Origin: a virus
Length of the DNA stretch: 26,698 nucleotides
Reading direction: 5' to 3' (one strand)
IMG/VR virus record: IMGVR_UViG_3300032006_000071
Span: 1 to 26,698 of that record
The first letter of the stretch is position 1; every line of letters begins with the position of its first letter. Positions 1 to 6,844 of this stretch are shown here, piece by piece. Under the pieces are notes generated by a model. It ran no database searches. It was not told the DNA's origin and worked only from the letters and a program-made list of their open reading frames with translations. The translations under genes were made by a program, and so were the position numbers.

Positions 1-27
1 GTCTTTCGGCCGCAGTGGTAGGTATTG

Positions 28-44
28 CCTCCCCCCTCCCCCCT
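28..44 (-). other. G-rich tract downstream of HNH gene
   Basis: The minus strand reads AGGGGGGAGGGGGGAGG just after the HNH stop codon. It could fold as a G-quadruplex in DNA or mRNA, or simply be a low-complexity stretch near the putative packaging region. Confidence 0.4.
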
Positions 45-46
45 GG

Positions 47-460
47 CTAGCCGCCGCCGCGCTCCCGGTGCCGCTTCTGGTTATGGCAGCGCTGACAGAG
101 CGTCTGATGATTCGCCTGGTCATAAAACCGCGGATCATGCGGGCCGGTCACGGGCGTGATGTGATCGACCACTGATCGTTTATTTCCTGGCGCACACGGC
201 ACGAGGCGCCCCGCGGCCTGGCACACGCTGTCGCCGGTCGGCGGATAGCCTGACGGGCGGGCGCCACAAAACGGGTAGCGGCTGCGGAACGCGACCGAGT
301 ATCGATACCACCTGGCGCCGTAGCCGTCAGCGCTGGCGGTGCGTCCGGTCGGGCGGCCGGTCGGTGACTCGAGCCACCGCCGACGGGCGGGCCGACAACT
401 ACAGCGGCCCCGGCTCACACGCCCGCAGGCGGCGCACGGGCGCAAAGGGCGATCAGTCAT
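47..460 (-). CDS. HNH endonuclease, probably terminase-associated
   Basis: 137 aa. The N-terminal third is Arg-rich and carries a CAAC plus CSC zinc-like motif. The C-terminal part has the HNH core: VVDHITPV (catalytic His of the beta-beta-alpha metal fold), then NHQTLCQRCHNQKR with the second and third positions and a CxxC zinc knuckle. The ATG overlaps the stop of the upstream gene (ATGA). Small HNH proteins next to terminase genes assist cos cleavage in HK97-like phages (known for the family). Here TerS would be the next gene downstream only if the window ends are joined. Family certain; role inferred from position. Confidence 0.9.
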   Translation of the reverse strand: MTDRPLRPCAACGRVSRGRCSCRPARRRWLESPTGRPTGRTASADGYGARWYRYSVAFRSRYPFCGARPSGYPPTGDSVCQAAGRLVPCAPGNKRSVVDHITPVTGPHDPRFYDQANHQTLCQRCHNQKRHRERGGG

Positions 461-1683
461 GCACCGCTCGGGCGGCCGTGCAAGGATGCGGTTACCCCGA
501 GTTCATGCGCCCGATTCGCCCGGCGTTGGGCGTCTGGCGCGCCACCTTGCCACGGTCCCTCGGCATAGCAGAGCCCGAACCGTACGCCCCAAATATTCCC
601 CCGCGATCGGTGTAGCATCTTCCGCAGATCGTGATCGAAATCGAGCGGATCCGGCTGCATCCCCAAGATCGCCCGCCCGTCGATCGCTTCATTCACACTC
701 CGGAACCAGCTCGCACCGTCCGCAACGCGGCGCCCCTGCCCAGGTTTTACGACCATTTTGGTCGTCGGATCCCAGTAGCACGCATCGGCGCCGTAACTGC
801 TGGCGGTGCGGCTGCCGTGGTTATCCCGGCCCCGCGTGTAATGTTCGATATTCCAGAGCCCCGGGTGCTGTCGCCCCAGGTCCGCTAAGAATCGCAAATG
901 ATCCGCAGCGGTGCACCACTCGTTCACCTCGATCCCGAACATGATCAGCGGGAGCGATAGGTGCGGCCTGACGGCATCGAGAAACGGCCACGCCCACTGG
1001 CGGAACTGCTGGGCGCCGCGCCAGGGGTCAGACTTCACGCCGTCCAGGGCGGGCGCGTCGTCGTTTTTGAGGCACATCAACGGGTGAAACCCCTCGGCCT
1101 GGATCTCGCGGCAGAGTTCGATCGCGCGCGTGTGCTGCGTCAGCAGGTTATAGGGCCGCACCAGATCAGCGGGCGCCCACCCGTGGCCGTCGCCTTCGTT
1201 GTAGCAACTAAAGAAAATACAATTGAGGCGCGCGGCCCGTGCCAGGCGGTAGTGCTCCTGGCGCTGTGGCCGGGTCATGGTCGGCAGAAAAAACCCCGGG
1301 CTGGTCGTCGTGCCGCCGGGCGCGTCCCCCAGCGACAACATATCCGCGTAATAACCCCCGCGGCCCGGATCAATTGCCTCGAGATCCCGGCCGGGCGTCG
1401 GGCTATCCTGCCCGAGTTCGCGGCGCCGCTGGCGCACGGTCCACTCGAGAATGTCTGCATGGCTGTCGGCTAGGTGCAGACGGCGCGCGATTACGACGGC
1501 CACAAACTCGAGTTCAAGATCAGATCGGAGCGGGCCGCAGTCGCGGATCGTATCGTCAGGTATGGGGCGCGGGTAATAATGATGATGTAAACGGTCGTGG
1601 CCGATCGCCCAGGCCCACCGGATCGCCTCTTTGATCTCCCGGACTAAATCCGGAAACGGTTGGCCGACGCCGCTAGCCATCAT
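457..1683 (-). CDS. Uncharacterised 408-aa protein, possibly TIM-barrel glycosidase-like
   Basis: I do not recognise a named family with confidence. The N-terminal ~120 residues look like a separate helical domain rich in Arg and His. From about residue 120 the pattern (FFLPTMTRPQRQEHYRLA, LNCIFFSCYNEGD, EIQAEGFHPLMCLKND, LPLIMFGIEVNEWC, GRAILGMQPDPLDFD) alternates beta strands and helices, with acidic residues at strand ends, as in TIM-barrel glycoside hydrolases. E in FGIEVNEWC and D in CLKNDD are candidate acid/base residues. No signal peptide is visible. It lies between small lysis/unknown genes and HNH. It might be a cell-wall or capsule hydrolase or a virion-associated protein; this is inference. 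ATG ATG at the start; the first is used here. Confidence 0.75.
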   Translation of the reverse strand: MMASGVGQPFPDLVREIKEAIRWAWAIGHDRLHHHYYPRPIPDDTIRDCGPLRSDLELEFVAVVIARRLHLADSHADILEWTVRQRRRELGQDSPTPGRDLEAIDPGRGGYYADMLSLGDAPGGTTTSPGFFLPTMTRPQRQEHYRLARAARLNCIFFSCYNEGDGHGWAPADLVRPYNLLTQHTRAIELCREIQAEGFHPLMCLKNDDAPALDGVKSDPWRGAQQFRQWAWPFLDAVRPHLSLPLIMFGIEVNEWCTAADHLRFLADLGRQHPGLWNIEHYTRGRDNHGSRTASSYGADACYWDPTTKMVVKPGQGRRVADGASWFRSVNEAIDGRAILGMQPDPLDFDHDLRKMLHRSRGNIWGVRFGLCYAEGPWQGGAPDAQRRANRAHELGVTASLHGRPSGA

Positions 1684-1789
1684 TACGCCCTTTCAGAATA
1701 CAGAATACGCAGATCGCGAACCCGCGCGGGACGGGGCGTCCGCAATGACGGCATGTTGGGACCACGACCACCCGGACGTCAGTAGCCAT
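1673..1789 (-). CDS. 38-aa zinc-ribbon microprotein
   Basis: Short gene starting with ATG at 1789 and ending with TAG at 1673. The product begins MATDVRVVVVPTCRHCGRP and ends CVFCILKGRNDG: two CxxC pairs about 12 residues apart, the size of a complete treble-clef or rubredoxin-like knuckle. It fills an otherwise empty 112-nt interval, follows the preceding stop by 6 nt, and overlaps the start of the 408-aa gene by 11 nt, as neighbouring genes do. Function unknown; a nucleic-acid- or protein-binding role is plausible. Confidence 0.65.
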   Translation of the reverse strand: MATDVRVVVVPTCRHCGRPVPRGFAICVFCILKGRNDG

Positions 1790-1795
1790 TAATCA

Positions 1796-2041
1796 TCAGC
1801 CACCGACGGCGGGGCGGCCCGTGGCCGCTGGCGGACGGATGGAACCGTCACAGTTGCCGAAACGCTCCGCCAGACTTCCCCCGCCGTCGGTGGCTGCCCA
1901 CACGGGATCCGGATCCGATACCAGTAGCCCGCAGCGGCAACACATCAACCCGGCCCCGACAAAGCCCACCCACGCGTGCGGCTGCGGGGCCGGGTCACGC
2001 GGGATGATGTCCTGGCGGGCGCGCGGCGGCGTGTCCGTCAT
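1796..2041 (-). CDS. Small Cys-containing hypothetical protein (81 aa)
   Basis: The ATG at 2041 overlaps the preceding stop (ATGA). The central segment MCCRCGLLVSDPDPVW, followed by FGNCDGS, gives CxxC plus a further Cys, and HAW near residue 22 could add a His ligand, so a single zinc site is possible. The C-terminus is Gly/Pro rich and probably disordered. No family recognised. It is one of several zinc-knuckle microproteins in this operon. Confidence 0.65.
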   Translation of the reverse strand: MTDTPPRARQDIIPRDPAPQPHAWVGFVGAGLMCCRCGLLVSDPDPVWAATDGGGSLAERFGNCDGSIRPPAATGRPAVGG

Positions 2042-2283
2042 GCGTCCCCCCGCGGCGGGACCGATCGCAGCGGCACGCCGTGGCCGAGCCACCGGCGGCC
2101 GTCCGCCCGTGGTCGTTGCGCCCGCTCTACCGCGGCGCGCATCAATTGCTCGGCCATCTGGCGCTTGAGTTCGGTCCGTTCGGCGGTGATCTCGGTATTG
2201 CGGCGCGCGGCGTAGAAGACACACGCCCGCGCCGCCCAGCCCAGTACGAACCCCACAACGACGGCCAGCGCGGCGATCATCAT
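2038..2283 (-). CDS. Small single-pass membrane protein, lysis-associated candidate
   Basis: 81 aa. Residues 1-24 (MMIAALAVVVGFVLGWAARA and on) form one strong transmembrane helix. Then comes a charged helix (TEITAERTELKRQMAEQLMRAAVERA) likely to be a coiled coil, then a basic tail. This layout (N-terminal anchor plus coiled coil) fits an inner-membrane spanin or a class of small holin. It sits a few genes downstream of the M15 endolysin. ATGA overlaps at both ends. Assignment to lysis is inference. Confidence 0.7.
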   Translation of the reverse strand: MMIAALAVVVGFVLGWAARACVFYAARRNTEITAERTELKRQMAEQLMRAAVERAQRPRADGRRWLGHGVPLRSVPPRGDA

Positions 2284-2654
2284 GTCGCCACCCGCTCCGC
2301 TGGTACACGCACGCGCACGACGGCCGCGGCCCCGGTGGCCGATACGGTGGCCGCGCGCAACGTGGCCGCGCGCAGTGCCGCGGCGGCGTCGGCGACCTGC
2401 GGCCCCGCGCCACGGCCGCCCCCGGACGGCAGCGGCACCGTCTGGCGTGCCCGATGGCGGCGTACCTGGCGATCGACGACGGCGGCGCGATCCTGCGACC
2501 GGCGCGCGAGATCCTCATTCGCCCCGCGATAGATCGGCCGGGCGCCGATCCGGGCGTCGAGGTAGCTATGGTCGAACGCATCCCGGCGGGCGCGCCACTC
2601 GCGCCACCAGCGCACCTTTGGCGGCGGGGCGTCCGGTGTGCCAAATAGCATCAT
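2280..2654 (-). CDS. Hypothetical protein (124 aa)
   Basis: The start is placed at the ATG at 2654 because it overlaps the upstream stop in an ATGA, as at other junctions here. The N-terminus MMLFGTPDAPPPKVRWWREW is conserved-looking; the middle is Arg/Asp rich; the last 40 residues are Ala/Val rich. No transmembrane segment strong enough to call, no known motif. Codon use is so biased to GC that the frame choice rests mainly on the operon junctions. Confidence 0.6.
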   Translation of the reverse strand: MMLFGTPDAPPPKVRWWREWRARRDAFDHSYLDARIGARPIYRGANEDLARRSQDRAAVVDRQVRRHRARQTVPLPSGGGRGAGPQVADAAAALRAATLRAATVSATGAAAVVRVRVPAERVAT

Positions 2655-2923
2655 GCCTCCTCTTTCTGTGCGGCGACGGTCGCGATCACGCGTTGCGCGG
2701 CCACCACCGCATCGATTACGCGGGAGACACAATCCACGACGGCCGGATCGTCGAGCACGTCGCGACTCGTTGCGCCCTCAATCAGGCGGATCGTTTGCCC
2801 GGTCAGATCCAACGCCAGCGCTTTCTTGTCGTCGCCGCGCCCCCCGCCGATCAACCGTTCAACGGTCGTGACGGCCTCAAGGAGTACCGGTAACAAGGTG
2901 ATCCCGAGCTGCGCCCATTTCAT
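2651..2923 (-). CDS. Hypothetical protein with hydrophobic N-terminus (90 aa)
   Basis: Starts MKWAQLGITLLPVLLEAVTT, an amphipathic or membrane-associated helix. After a Gly/Asp linker come three predicted helices ending VVAAQRVIATVAAQKEEA. Small proteins of this type are common near the lysis genes of siphophages, but I cannot assign a function; holin or holin regulator is one option. ATGA overlaps with both neighbours fix the start and support translation. Confidence 0.7.
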   Translation of the reverse strand: MKWAQLGITLLPVLLEAVTTVERLIGGGRGDDKKALALDLTGQTIRLIEGATSRDVLDDPAVVDCVSRVIDAVVAAQRVIATVAAQKEEA

Positions 2924-3273
2924 GATCGATCCTCCGCGGTGATCTTGACGGCGGTATACGTGGTGAGTGTGTTGCTTCCCTTGATTCGGGCGCGCACCCG
3001 GCGGGCGTACCCCTGCTTGACGGCGCGTTGTATGGCACTGTTCACGCCGTCTAATGTGGCCGGGGCCGCACGAGCGGGGCGCGCGTGTTTGACCGCCGCG
3101 GCGATCTGGGGCCTGGTCCACGTCCCCGGATGCGTCGCGAAAAATCGCCGGACGGCAGGCAAGATCCACCGTTGGCCGTAGCGATCTGGGGCGGCAACTG
3201 GTGACGGCGGCCGGGCCGCCCCCCGCCAAACCACATCAAACAGGCGCCCGTCGACGGTAATGACGTCTCTCAT
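2920..3273 (-). CDS. Putative winged-helix-type small protein (117 aa)
   Basis: After a short beta segment (MRDVITVDGRLFDVVW) the body WILPAVRRFFATHPGTWTRPQIAAAVKHA...GVNSAIQRAVKQGYARRVRARIKGSNTLTTYTAV has the helix-helix-helix-wing pattern of winged-helix DNA-binding domains, with a basic wing. No partner known. It lies directly after the endolysin gene with ATGA overlap. DNA binding is inferred from pattern only. Confidence 0.65.
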   Translation of the reverse strand: MRDVITVDGRLFDVVWRGAARPPSPVAAPDRYGQRWILPAVRRFFATHPGTWTRPQIAAAVKHARPARAAPATLDGVNSAIQRAVKQGYARRVRARIKGSNTLTTYTAVKITAEDRS

Positions 3274-3533
3274 GCCTGCACCTGTAAATGGTCGTGATCC
3301 CCCTCGCGGATTAGTTTGATCCCTAACTGCGCGGCGCGGCGCCGGGCGGCGGCCAGCGCGGGGCGCGGGTTTGGAGCGTAGACCACATCGGCGGCCAACC
3401 AGATCAAGTGGTAGCTATGGGTGTGCCCGCCCACCTCGGCGTTCCGCTCAGCGCTGCGCCCCCAACTCGACACCGAACCGCGGGACCAGGCACAGAACGC
3501 CATCAGCGCGGCGGCGAACCCGTCGGGCGTCAC
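3270..3533 (-). CDS. Minimal M15-family peptidase, probable endolysin
   Basis: 87 aa. The stretch SAERNAEVGGHTHSYHLIWLAADVVY matches the zinc-binding core of M15 D-Ala-D-Ala/L-Ala-D-Glu peptidases: S-x-H then A-x-D, with the final ligand in DHDHL (HxH). These enzymes cut peptidoglycan stem peptides or cross-bridges. Most M15 endolysins are longer and carry a wall-binding domain; here only the catalytic core is present, with IW where Gly is usual between His and the Ala-Asp. No signal peptide, so export would depend on a holin. It overlaps the neighbours by ATGA. Family confident, endolysin role inferred. Confidence 0.82.
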   Translation of the reverse strand: MTPDGFAAALMAFCAWSRGSVSSWGRSAERNAEVGGHTHSYHLIWLAADVVYAPNPRPALAAARRRAAQLGIKLIREGDHDHLQVQA

Positions 3534-3871
3534 CGGTGCACCAACTCACGAAGGCTTGTGACAATGTCCATAAAGTCCTCCAGTGCCAGCGTTACCGTCG
3601 CCGTGTCGCGATCATCCCGGCAGATCGCCACCGGGATCCAGCCCGTGGCCGGGGCCGCGGCGGTGGCTTGCCGTAACGCGGCGCGCGGGCTCGTCGCCTT
3701 GCCGCGCTTGCATTCGATCCAATAAGGCGCGCACCCGGCGACGTCGGGCGCGTCGGCGCCGTCGCGCGCTTGGTACCCCCGGCGAGCGTCCGGCCAACCC
3801 GCCTGCTTCCACAGCGCGGCCACGTCGCGCTCATAGTCGTGACCTTTACGCCGCGACGCGCGGCCGCTCAT
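3530..3871 (-). CDS. PD-(D/E)XK nuclease, Holliday-junction-resolvase-like
   Basis: 113 aa. The core is E14 in HDYERDVAALW, D43 in ADAPDVAG and E53-x-K55 in YWIECKRG, the catalytic set of archaeal Hjc/VRR-NUC-like nucleases, followed by a helix (ATSPRAALRQA) and a final strand GWIPVAICRDD. The start at 3871 overlaps the methyltransferase stop (ATGA). Likely roles are branch resolution before packaging or recombination. There is no RusA or RuvC elsewhere in the window, which supports this being the resolvase. Family confident; substrate inferred. Confidence 0.85.
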   Translation of the reverse strand: MSGRASRRKGHDYERDVAALWKQAGWPDARRGYQARDGADAPDVAGCAPYWIECKRGKATSPRAALRQATAAAPATGWIPVAICRDDRDTATVTLALEDFMDIVTSLRELVHR

Positions 3872-4401
3872 GCAGTCTCCTCGAATGGCACCAGCACCAC
3901 CGGATCGCGGTCGGTCCCGTCCCGCAGCCAGATCAACCAGGCCGTGGTAACGGAATCGGTTTTCCCGTCGCCCGTGTAACTCGTTCGCGGCATGACGATC
4001 ATGCGGTCGGGCGGGTGATCCGCCAGCCACGGGCCGCGCGGGTGCCGGTGCCTGGTCGGCTCCAAAAACGTCAGCCGCAGCAACATCGCAACACCGACGC
4101 GCGCGGCCGCGACCGCCGTCGTGACAATGTCCCGGCACACCGGCATGCGGTACGGCGGGTTGGTCACGATCCAGTCGGCGCCCGTATAGGCCGCCGGGTC
4201 CGTGGCGCACCCAACGCGATCCGGCGCGACGGCGGGATCAATGTCGCCCGTCGTGACCGCGCAACCAGCCCCGCGCAATAACCGCACGATCGCGCCGTCG
4301 CCACAACACGGCTCGACGACGCGGCCGCTGATGGGTTGGTGGCTGAGTAACAGCGCGGTCTGCCACGGTGGGGTGTAGTACGCGTCGTGGCGGCGGCGCA
4401 T
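3868..4401 (-). CDS. Small DNA methyltransferase (NPPY, N6-adenine type)
   Basis: 177 aa. Motif I is VVEPCCGDGA (residues 28-37, SAM-binding loop), the acidic strand GDID near 52-55 follows, and motif IV NPPY is at 81-84, typical of N6-adenine methylases. Motif order I then IV. Beyond ~140 residues little is left, so a target recognition domain is nearly absent; phage genomes often carry such short class-I methylases. The ATG at 4401 overlaps the upstream stop by one base. No cognate restriction enzyme is beside it, so it is probably an orphan protecting phage DNA or marking it. Specificity unknown. Confidence 0.85.
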   Translation of the reverse strand: MRRRHDAYYTPPWQTALLLSHQPISGRVVEPCCGDGAIVRLLRGAGCAVTTGDIDPAVAPDRVGCATDPAAYTGADWIVTNPPYRMPVCRDIVTTAVAAARVGVAMLLRLTFLEPTRHRHPRGPWLADHPPDRMIVMPRTSYTGDGKTDSVTTAWLIWLRDGTDRDPVVLVPFEETA

Positions 4402-4634
4402 CAGATCCCATCCTCCGCCACGTCCTGGCACACACACACGATCGTGCCGACAACCCCGGCGCCGTCGCAGGTCGAACACGGCGCCGCCGGGTGCGGAATC
4501 GACGGCCGCAAATGTGACCAGACACCCATGCTCGAGCACTGGATCGGGACGCCGCACACCTGGCACCGCGGGATCACGCGATCGCATTCCTCGGCGGCCG
4601 TCAGCGGTTGCGCGCGCGTGGGCTTATCGTCCAT
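4401..4634 (-). CDS. Zinc-binding small protein with two Cys clusters (77 aa)
   Basis: The start is taken at MDDKPTRAQ. Motifs: CQVCGVPIQC, then CSTCDGAGVVGTIVCVCQ, the second resembling one half of a DnaJ-type CxxCxGxG zinc module. An ATG at 4745 in the same frame would add 37 residues with poor protein character. Function unknown; such modules in phage operons often bind protein or nucleic acid. Confidence 0.7.
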   Translation of the reverse strand: MDDKPTRAQPLTAAEECDRVIPRCQVCGVPIQCSSMGVWSHLRPSIPHPAAPCSTCDGAGVVGTIVCVCQDVAEDGI

Positions 4635-4749
4635 CAGCGCCCCCCAGGCTCGCGCACGGAGGGCGCCGCAGCTCAGACCCACGATCATGGGTAACGGCCT
4701 GATCCGGTAGGGTACCGGCGATCGGCTGCGGCACACTGGCAACATTCAC
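4624..4749 (-). CDS. Possible 41-aa microprotein
   Basis: A GTG at 4749 overlaps the upstream stop as GTGA, and the frame stays open to TAA at 4624, overlapping the next start by 11 nt. The product begins VNVASVPQPIAGTLPDQAVT, a composition more protein-like than the competing frames of this 111-nt gap. No family recognised. The alternative is that the gap is the N-terminal extension of the 77-aa zinc protein. Confidence 0.4.
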   Translation of the reverse strand: MNVASVPQPIAGTLPDQAVTHDRGSELRRPPCASLGGADGR

Positions 4750-4991
4750 GCGGTTTGTCCCCATTGGCGCGCGGTCCCGCAGATATCGCACACGATGGCG
4801 TCGATCGTAATTTCCGTGTGCGGCGTATGGCGAAGCCTCGCGGCGCGATCCAGGATTTCGACAGGGAACGCCACAACGCCCCGATCCAGGCTGCGGCGCG
4901 TGTGATCGCTGATCATCGCGTCGACGGATTGCACATCGGGATTACACGGTCCCTCACACACTGCCCGAAACCGGCGGTTCAGTTTTCGCAT
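4746..4991 (-). CDS. Small hypothetical protein with CxxC end (81 aa)
   Basis: Starts MRKLNRRFRAVCEGPCNPDV and ends IDAIVCDICGTARQWGQTA, so two Cys pairs at opposite ends could form one zinc site; the middle (LDRGVVAFPVEILDRAARL) is strand/helix. The start at 4991 overlaps the 202-aa gene by 13 nt. Internal ATG at 4991 preferred over 5045 because the extension falls inside the preceding gene. Function unknown. Confidence 0.65.
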   Translation of the reverse strand: MRKLNRRFRAVCEGPCNPDVQSVDAMISDHTRRSLDRGVVAFPVEILDRAARLRHTPHTEITIDAIVCDICGTARQWGQTA

Positions 4992-5587
4992 GGTCTCCCC
5001 TGCATCCTGGCGATCGTTTTGCGCCAGTGGTCCCCGGCGCCGCAACTACACGGTGCGTGCTCGAGATGCGTCGCGCGGGCGATCCGGATCAGTCCCTGAT
5101 CGCGGCACCGGTCGCACGCATAGCGCCAATCGTTCTCGCCCGCGCGCGGCATCAGATCCCGGTATGATTCACTAAAGAGATCATCGGCCTCGCGGCGCGT
5201 CGCGGCCCCGTCCGCGATCATTCGCCGCGACAACTGCCAGGCGTCCCACAGCCGGACCGATCGCTGTTGGCCGGGGTCCGCGGCCTGGCGGGCGCGCAAT
5301 GCCGCGACTCGGCCAGGCAATAACGCCACTGGCTGCGGGGCCGGCCCTCGCGTGTCCCGTGTCCGCGTCAGCTCCGCGCGCGCCGCCGTGCGAAGTTCGG
5401 CCGCTTTCGGTAAAAATTTCGACGTCTTGATCAGGTCCGCGGCGGCGCGTTCAATCGTCGCGATCGGCAACTCCGAGACGGCGTCGGCATACAGCGCCGC
5501 GGCCAGCTCAGAGAAGGGCTGCCGATACGCTTCCTGCAATGCGACCAGCACCCGCCCGAACCGTTCCGGCGCCTGGTGGACGGTCAC
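4979..5587 (-). CDS. Putative replication accessory protein with C-terminal zinc motif
   Basis: 202 aa. The N-terminal half (FGRVLVALQEAYRQPFSELAAALYADAVSELPIATIERAAADLIKTSKFLPKAAELRTAA) resembles the all-helical N-domains of phage helicase-loader or G39P-like proteins, where the F(L/M)P-x-(A/P)AEL signature is common. The C-terminus has YACDRCRDQGLIRI and APCSCGAGDHW, a four-Cys zinc site. It immediately follows the DUF1376 protein (overlap ATGA), the usual site for a helicase loader. Assignment by context and pattern. Confidence 0.6.
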   Translation of the reverse strand: MTVHQAPERFGRVLVALQEAYRQPFSELAAALYADAVSELPIATIERAAADLIKTSKFLPKAAELRTAARAELTRTRDTRGPAPQPVALLPGRVAALRARQAADPGQQRSVRLWDAWQLSRRMIADGAATRREADDLFSESYRDLMPRAGENDWRYACDRCRDQGLIRIARATHLEHAPCSCGAGDHWRKTIARMQGRPCEN

Positions 5588-6315
5588 GGCGTGCCCCCGC
5601 CGACAAACGCGGCGATCCCGGCGGTGTCCACCGTGGTCGTGGGCGCGGTCACATCGGGCGGCTCATCCTGCCACCGGCGTTCAGCCAGCCACCGGCCCGG
5701 TTGCGGAATATAGCGGCCGCCGTCGCGGCGCCATTCAGGCCAGCCCTGTTGGCGTCCGATCGCGGCCACGATCGCGGCGGCTTCATCCGGCGTCGGCGCC
5801 AGACGGCACCAGGCCCGCTCGGCTTCGCCCCGTTGCTGTCGCCGCGGGTACGCCGCCCAGAACCGCTCGAAGCTCTGATCTAGCCGGGGCGCGTCATTCG
5901 TTGGTACATGTACAATTGCATTTTCATTGTCTTCAGAGCATTGCATTCGCGCTGCGTTCGCATTGCGTTTGTTATGCGTTGACTTATTCCATCGACGGTT
6001 AGCCGACGCCGCTGCACGCTGCGATCGCTCGGTCAATTTATGCCGTTCCTCTTCCTGGCGTGTATTCGTCAGGCGGCCGTTTATCGAGATAAAATGCGGC
6101 CGTATCCGTGCGGCCGCCGCTGCCCATGCCCGGCGCGTGATCCCCAGCAGCCGCGCGAGTTCCGCATCATCGTCAGGCAGTCCGTGATCCCGCCAGGCGT
6201 AGGCCAATAGATCGATATAGAAGCCGCGCTCCGCGGCGGTCATGCGCCGGACGCGACTCGACGCGAGCCAGTCGCCGGGATAAAACAGAAACGCGGGCGA
6301 GGGTCCGGGCGTCAT
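5584..6315 (-). CDS. DUF1376-family phage replication protein
   Basis: 243 aa. The N-terminus FYPGDWLASSRVRRMTAAERGFYIDLLAYAWRDHGLP is the DUF1376 (YdaU-like) signature, a winged-helix domain found in phage replication initiators. The middle (residues ~95-140) is basic and low complexity with NKSTHNKRNANAAR. The C-terminal part FERFWAAYPRRQQRGEAERAWCRLAP...PEWRRDGGRYIPQPGRWLAERRW is the typical tail of these proteins. It starts at 6315 in ATGA overlap with the 81-aa gene. It probably binds the origin; no polymerase or helicase gene is in the window, so host enzymes would be recruited. Confidence 0.85.
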   Translation of the reverse strand: MTPGPSPAFLFYPGDWLASSRVRRMTAAERGFYIDLLAYAWRDHGLPDDDAELARLLGITRRAWAAAAARIRPHFISINGRLTNTRQEEERHKLTERSQRAAASANRRWNKSTHNKRNANAARMQCSEDNENAIVHVPTNDAPRLDQSFERFWAAYPRRQQRGEAERAWCRLAPTPDEAAAIVAAIGRQQGWPEWRRDGGRYIPQPGRWLAERRWQDEPPDVTAPTTTVDTAGIAAFVGGGTP

Positions 6316-6557
6316 GGCTGCGGCCCCCGGCGCCACCGCGGGACCAGTCGCCCCATGCGCGGCGGCGCGCCCGACATGAGCCCGGTCGACGCGCCCCGCT
6401 GGCCGCATTCTTCAATCCGTGCCGGGTGTAATGCCGAGTTCCCGCCAGCGGTCAGACCGGGCGCCAAACCAGCCCGCTCGAGTGTGCAATACCAAATCAC
6501 ATCGAACTCCGGCGGGGGCGGCGGCGAGGTTGGGAGCACTCGCCGCCGCCGCCCCAC
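6312..6557 (-). CDS. Hypothetical protein (81 aa)
   Basis: A GTG at 6557 shares its first base with the upstream TAG (TAGTG), and the stop overlaps the DUF1376 start (ATGA). These two junctions, and the lack of another gene in this 240-nt interval, are the main support. The sequence has a poly-Pro stretch (TSPPPPPEFDVIWYC), then LERAGLAPGLTAGG and a basic C-terminus. No family recognised. Confidence 0.5.
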   Translation of the reverse strand: MGRRRRVLPTSPPPPPEFDVIWYCTLERAGLAPGLTAGGNSALHPARIEECGQRGASTGLMSGAPPRMGRLVPRWRRGPQP

Positions 6558-6844
6558 TAGAACAACCGGCCTTTCGGCGCGTTGCCCATCAAACGGTACC
6601 AAGCGACGCCGGTCGCCCGGTCGCGGTTATAACAGTCGATGTCGAACCCAGCCCGGCGCAAATCCGAGATCCGGCTGGTATATTTCAAACTCAGCGCGGC
6701 CAGATCCGCATTAGTCGCTGGGCCTGCCTCGAGGCGGGCGAGAATCGCCGCACACTGGCGGGAGAGCCTGGCGCGGTCGGCCGTCGGCAGCGCGACACAC
6801 GCGAGGCGTGGATCGAAGCGCGGCGCCGCCGTGCCCGCCCTCAA
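6557..6844 (-). CDS. Winged-helix protein, HTH_39-like
   Basis: 95 aa from a TTG at 6844 that overlaps the SSB-like stop (TTGA); no ATG or GTG in frame fits. The domain LSRQCAAILARLEAGPATNADLAALSLKYTSRISDLRRAGFDIDCYNRDRATGVAWYRL (residues ~27-84) matches the HTH_39 pattern: helix, turn, recognition helix with RISDLRRAG, then beta wing. Common in phage early operons next to SSB genes; role in replication or transcription control not known. Confidence 0.75.
   Translation of the reverse strand: MRAGTAAPRFDPRLACVALPTADRARLSRQCAAILARLEAGPATNADLAALSLKYTSRISDLRRAGFDIDCYNRDRATGVAWYRLMGNAPKGRLF

Noticed and set aside
1796-2644. 282-aa open frame on the minus strand
   Set aside because: Only its last 81 codons behave as a gene; the rest is an Arg-rich shadow of the two neighbouring genes.
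339-3725. Long plus-strand open frames opposite the left operon
   Set aside because: High GC keeps antisense frames open. They are Arg/Pro/Ala rich, lack motifs, and lie opposite minus-strand genes supported by domains and stop/start overlaps.
4401-4745. 114-aa version of the 77-aa zinc protein
   Set aside because: The extra N-terminus is Arg/Pro rich without pattern, and a GTG frame with better composition fills the same gap.
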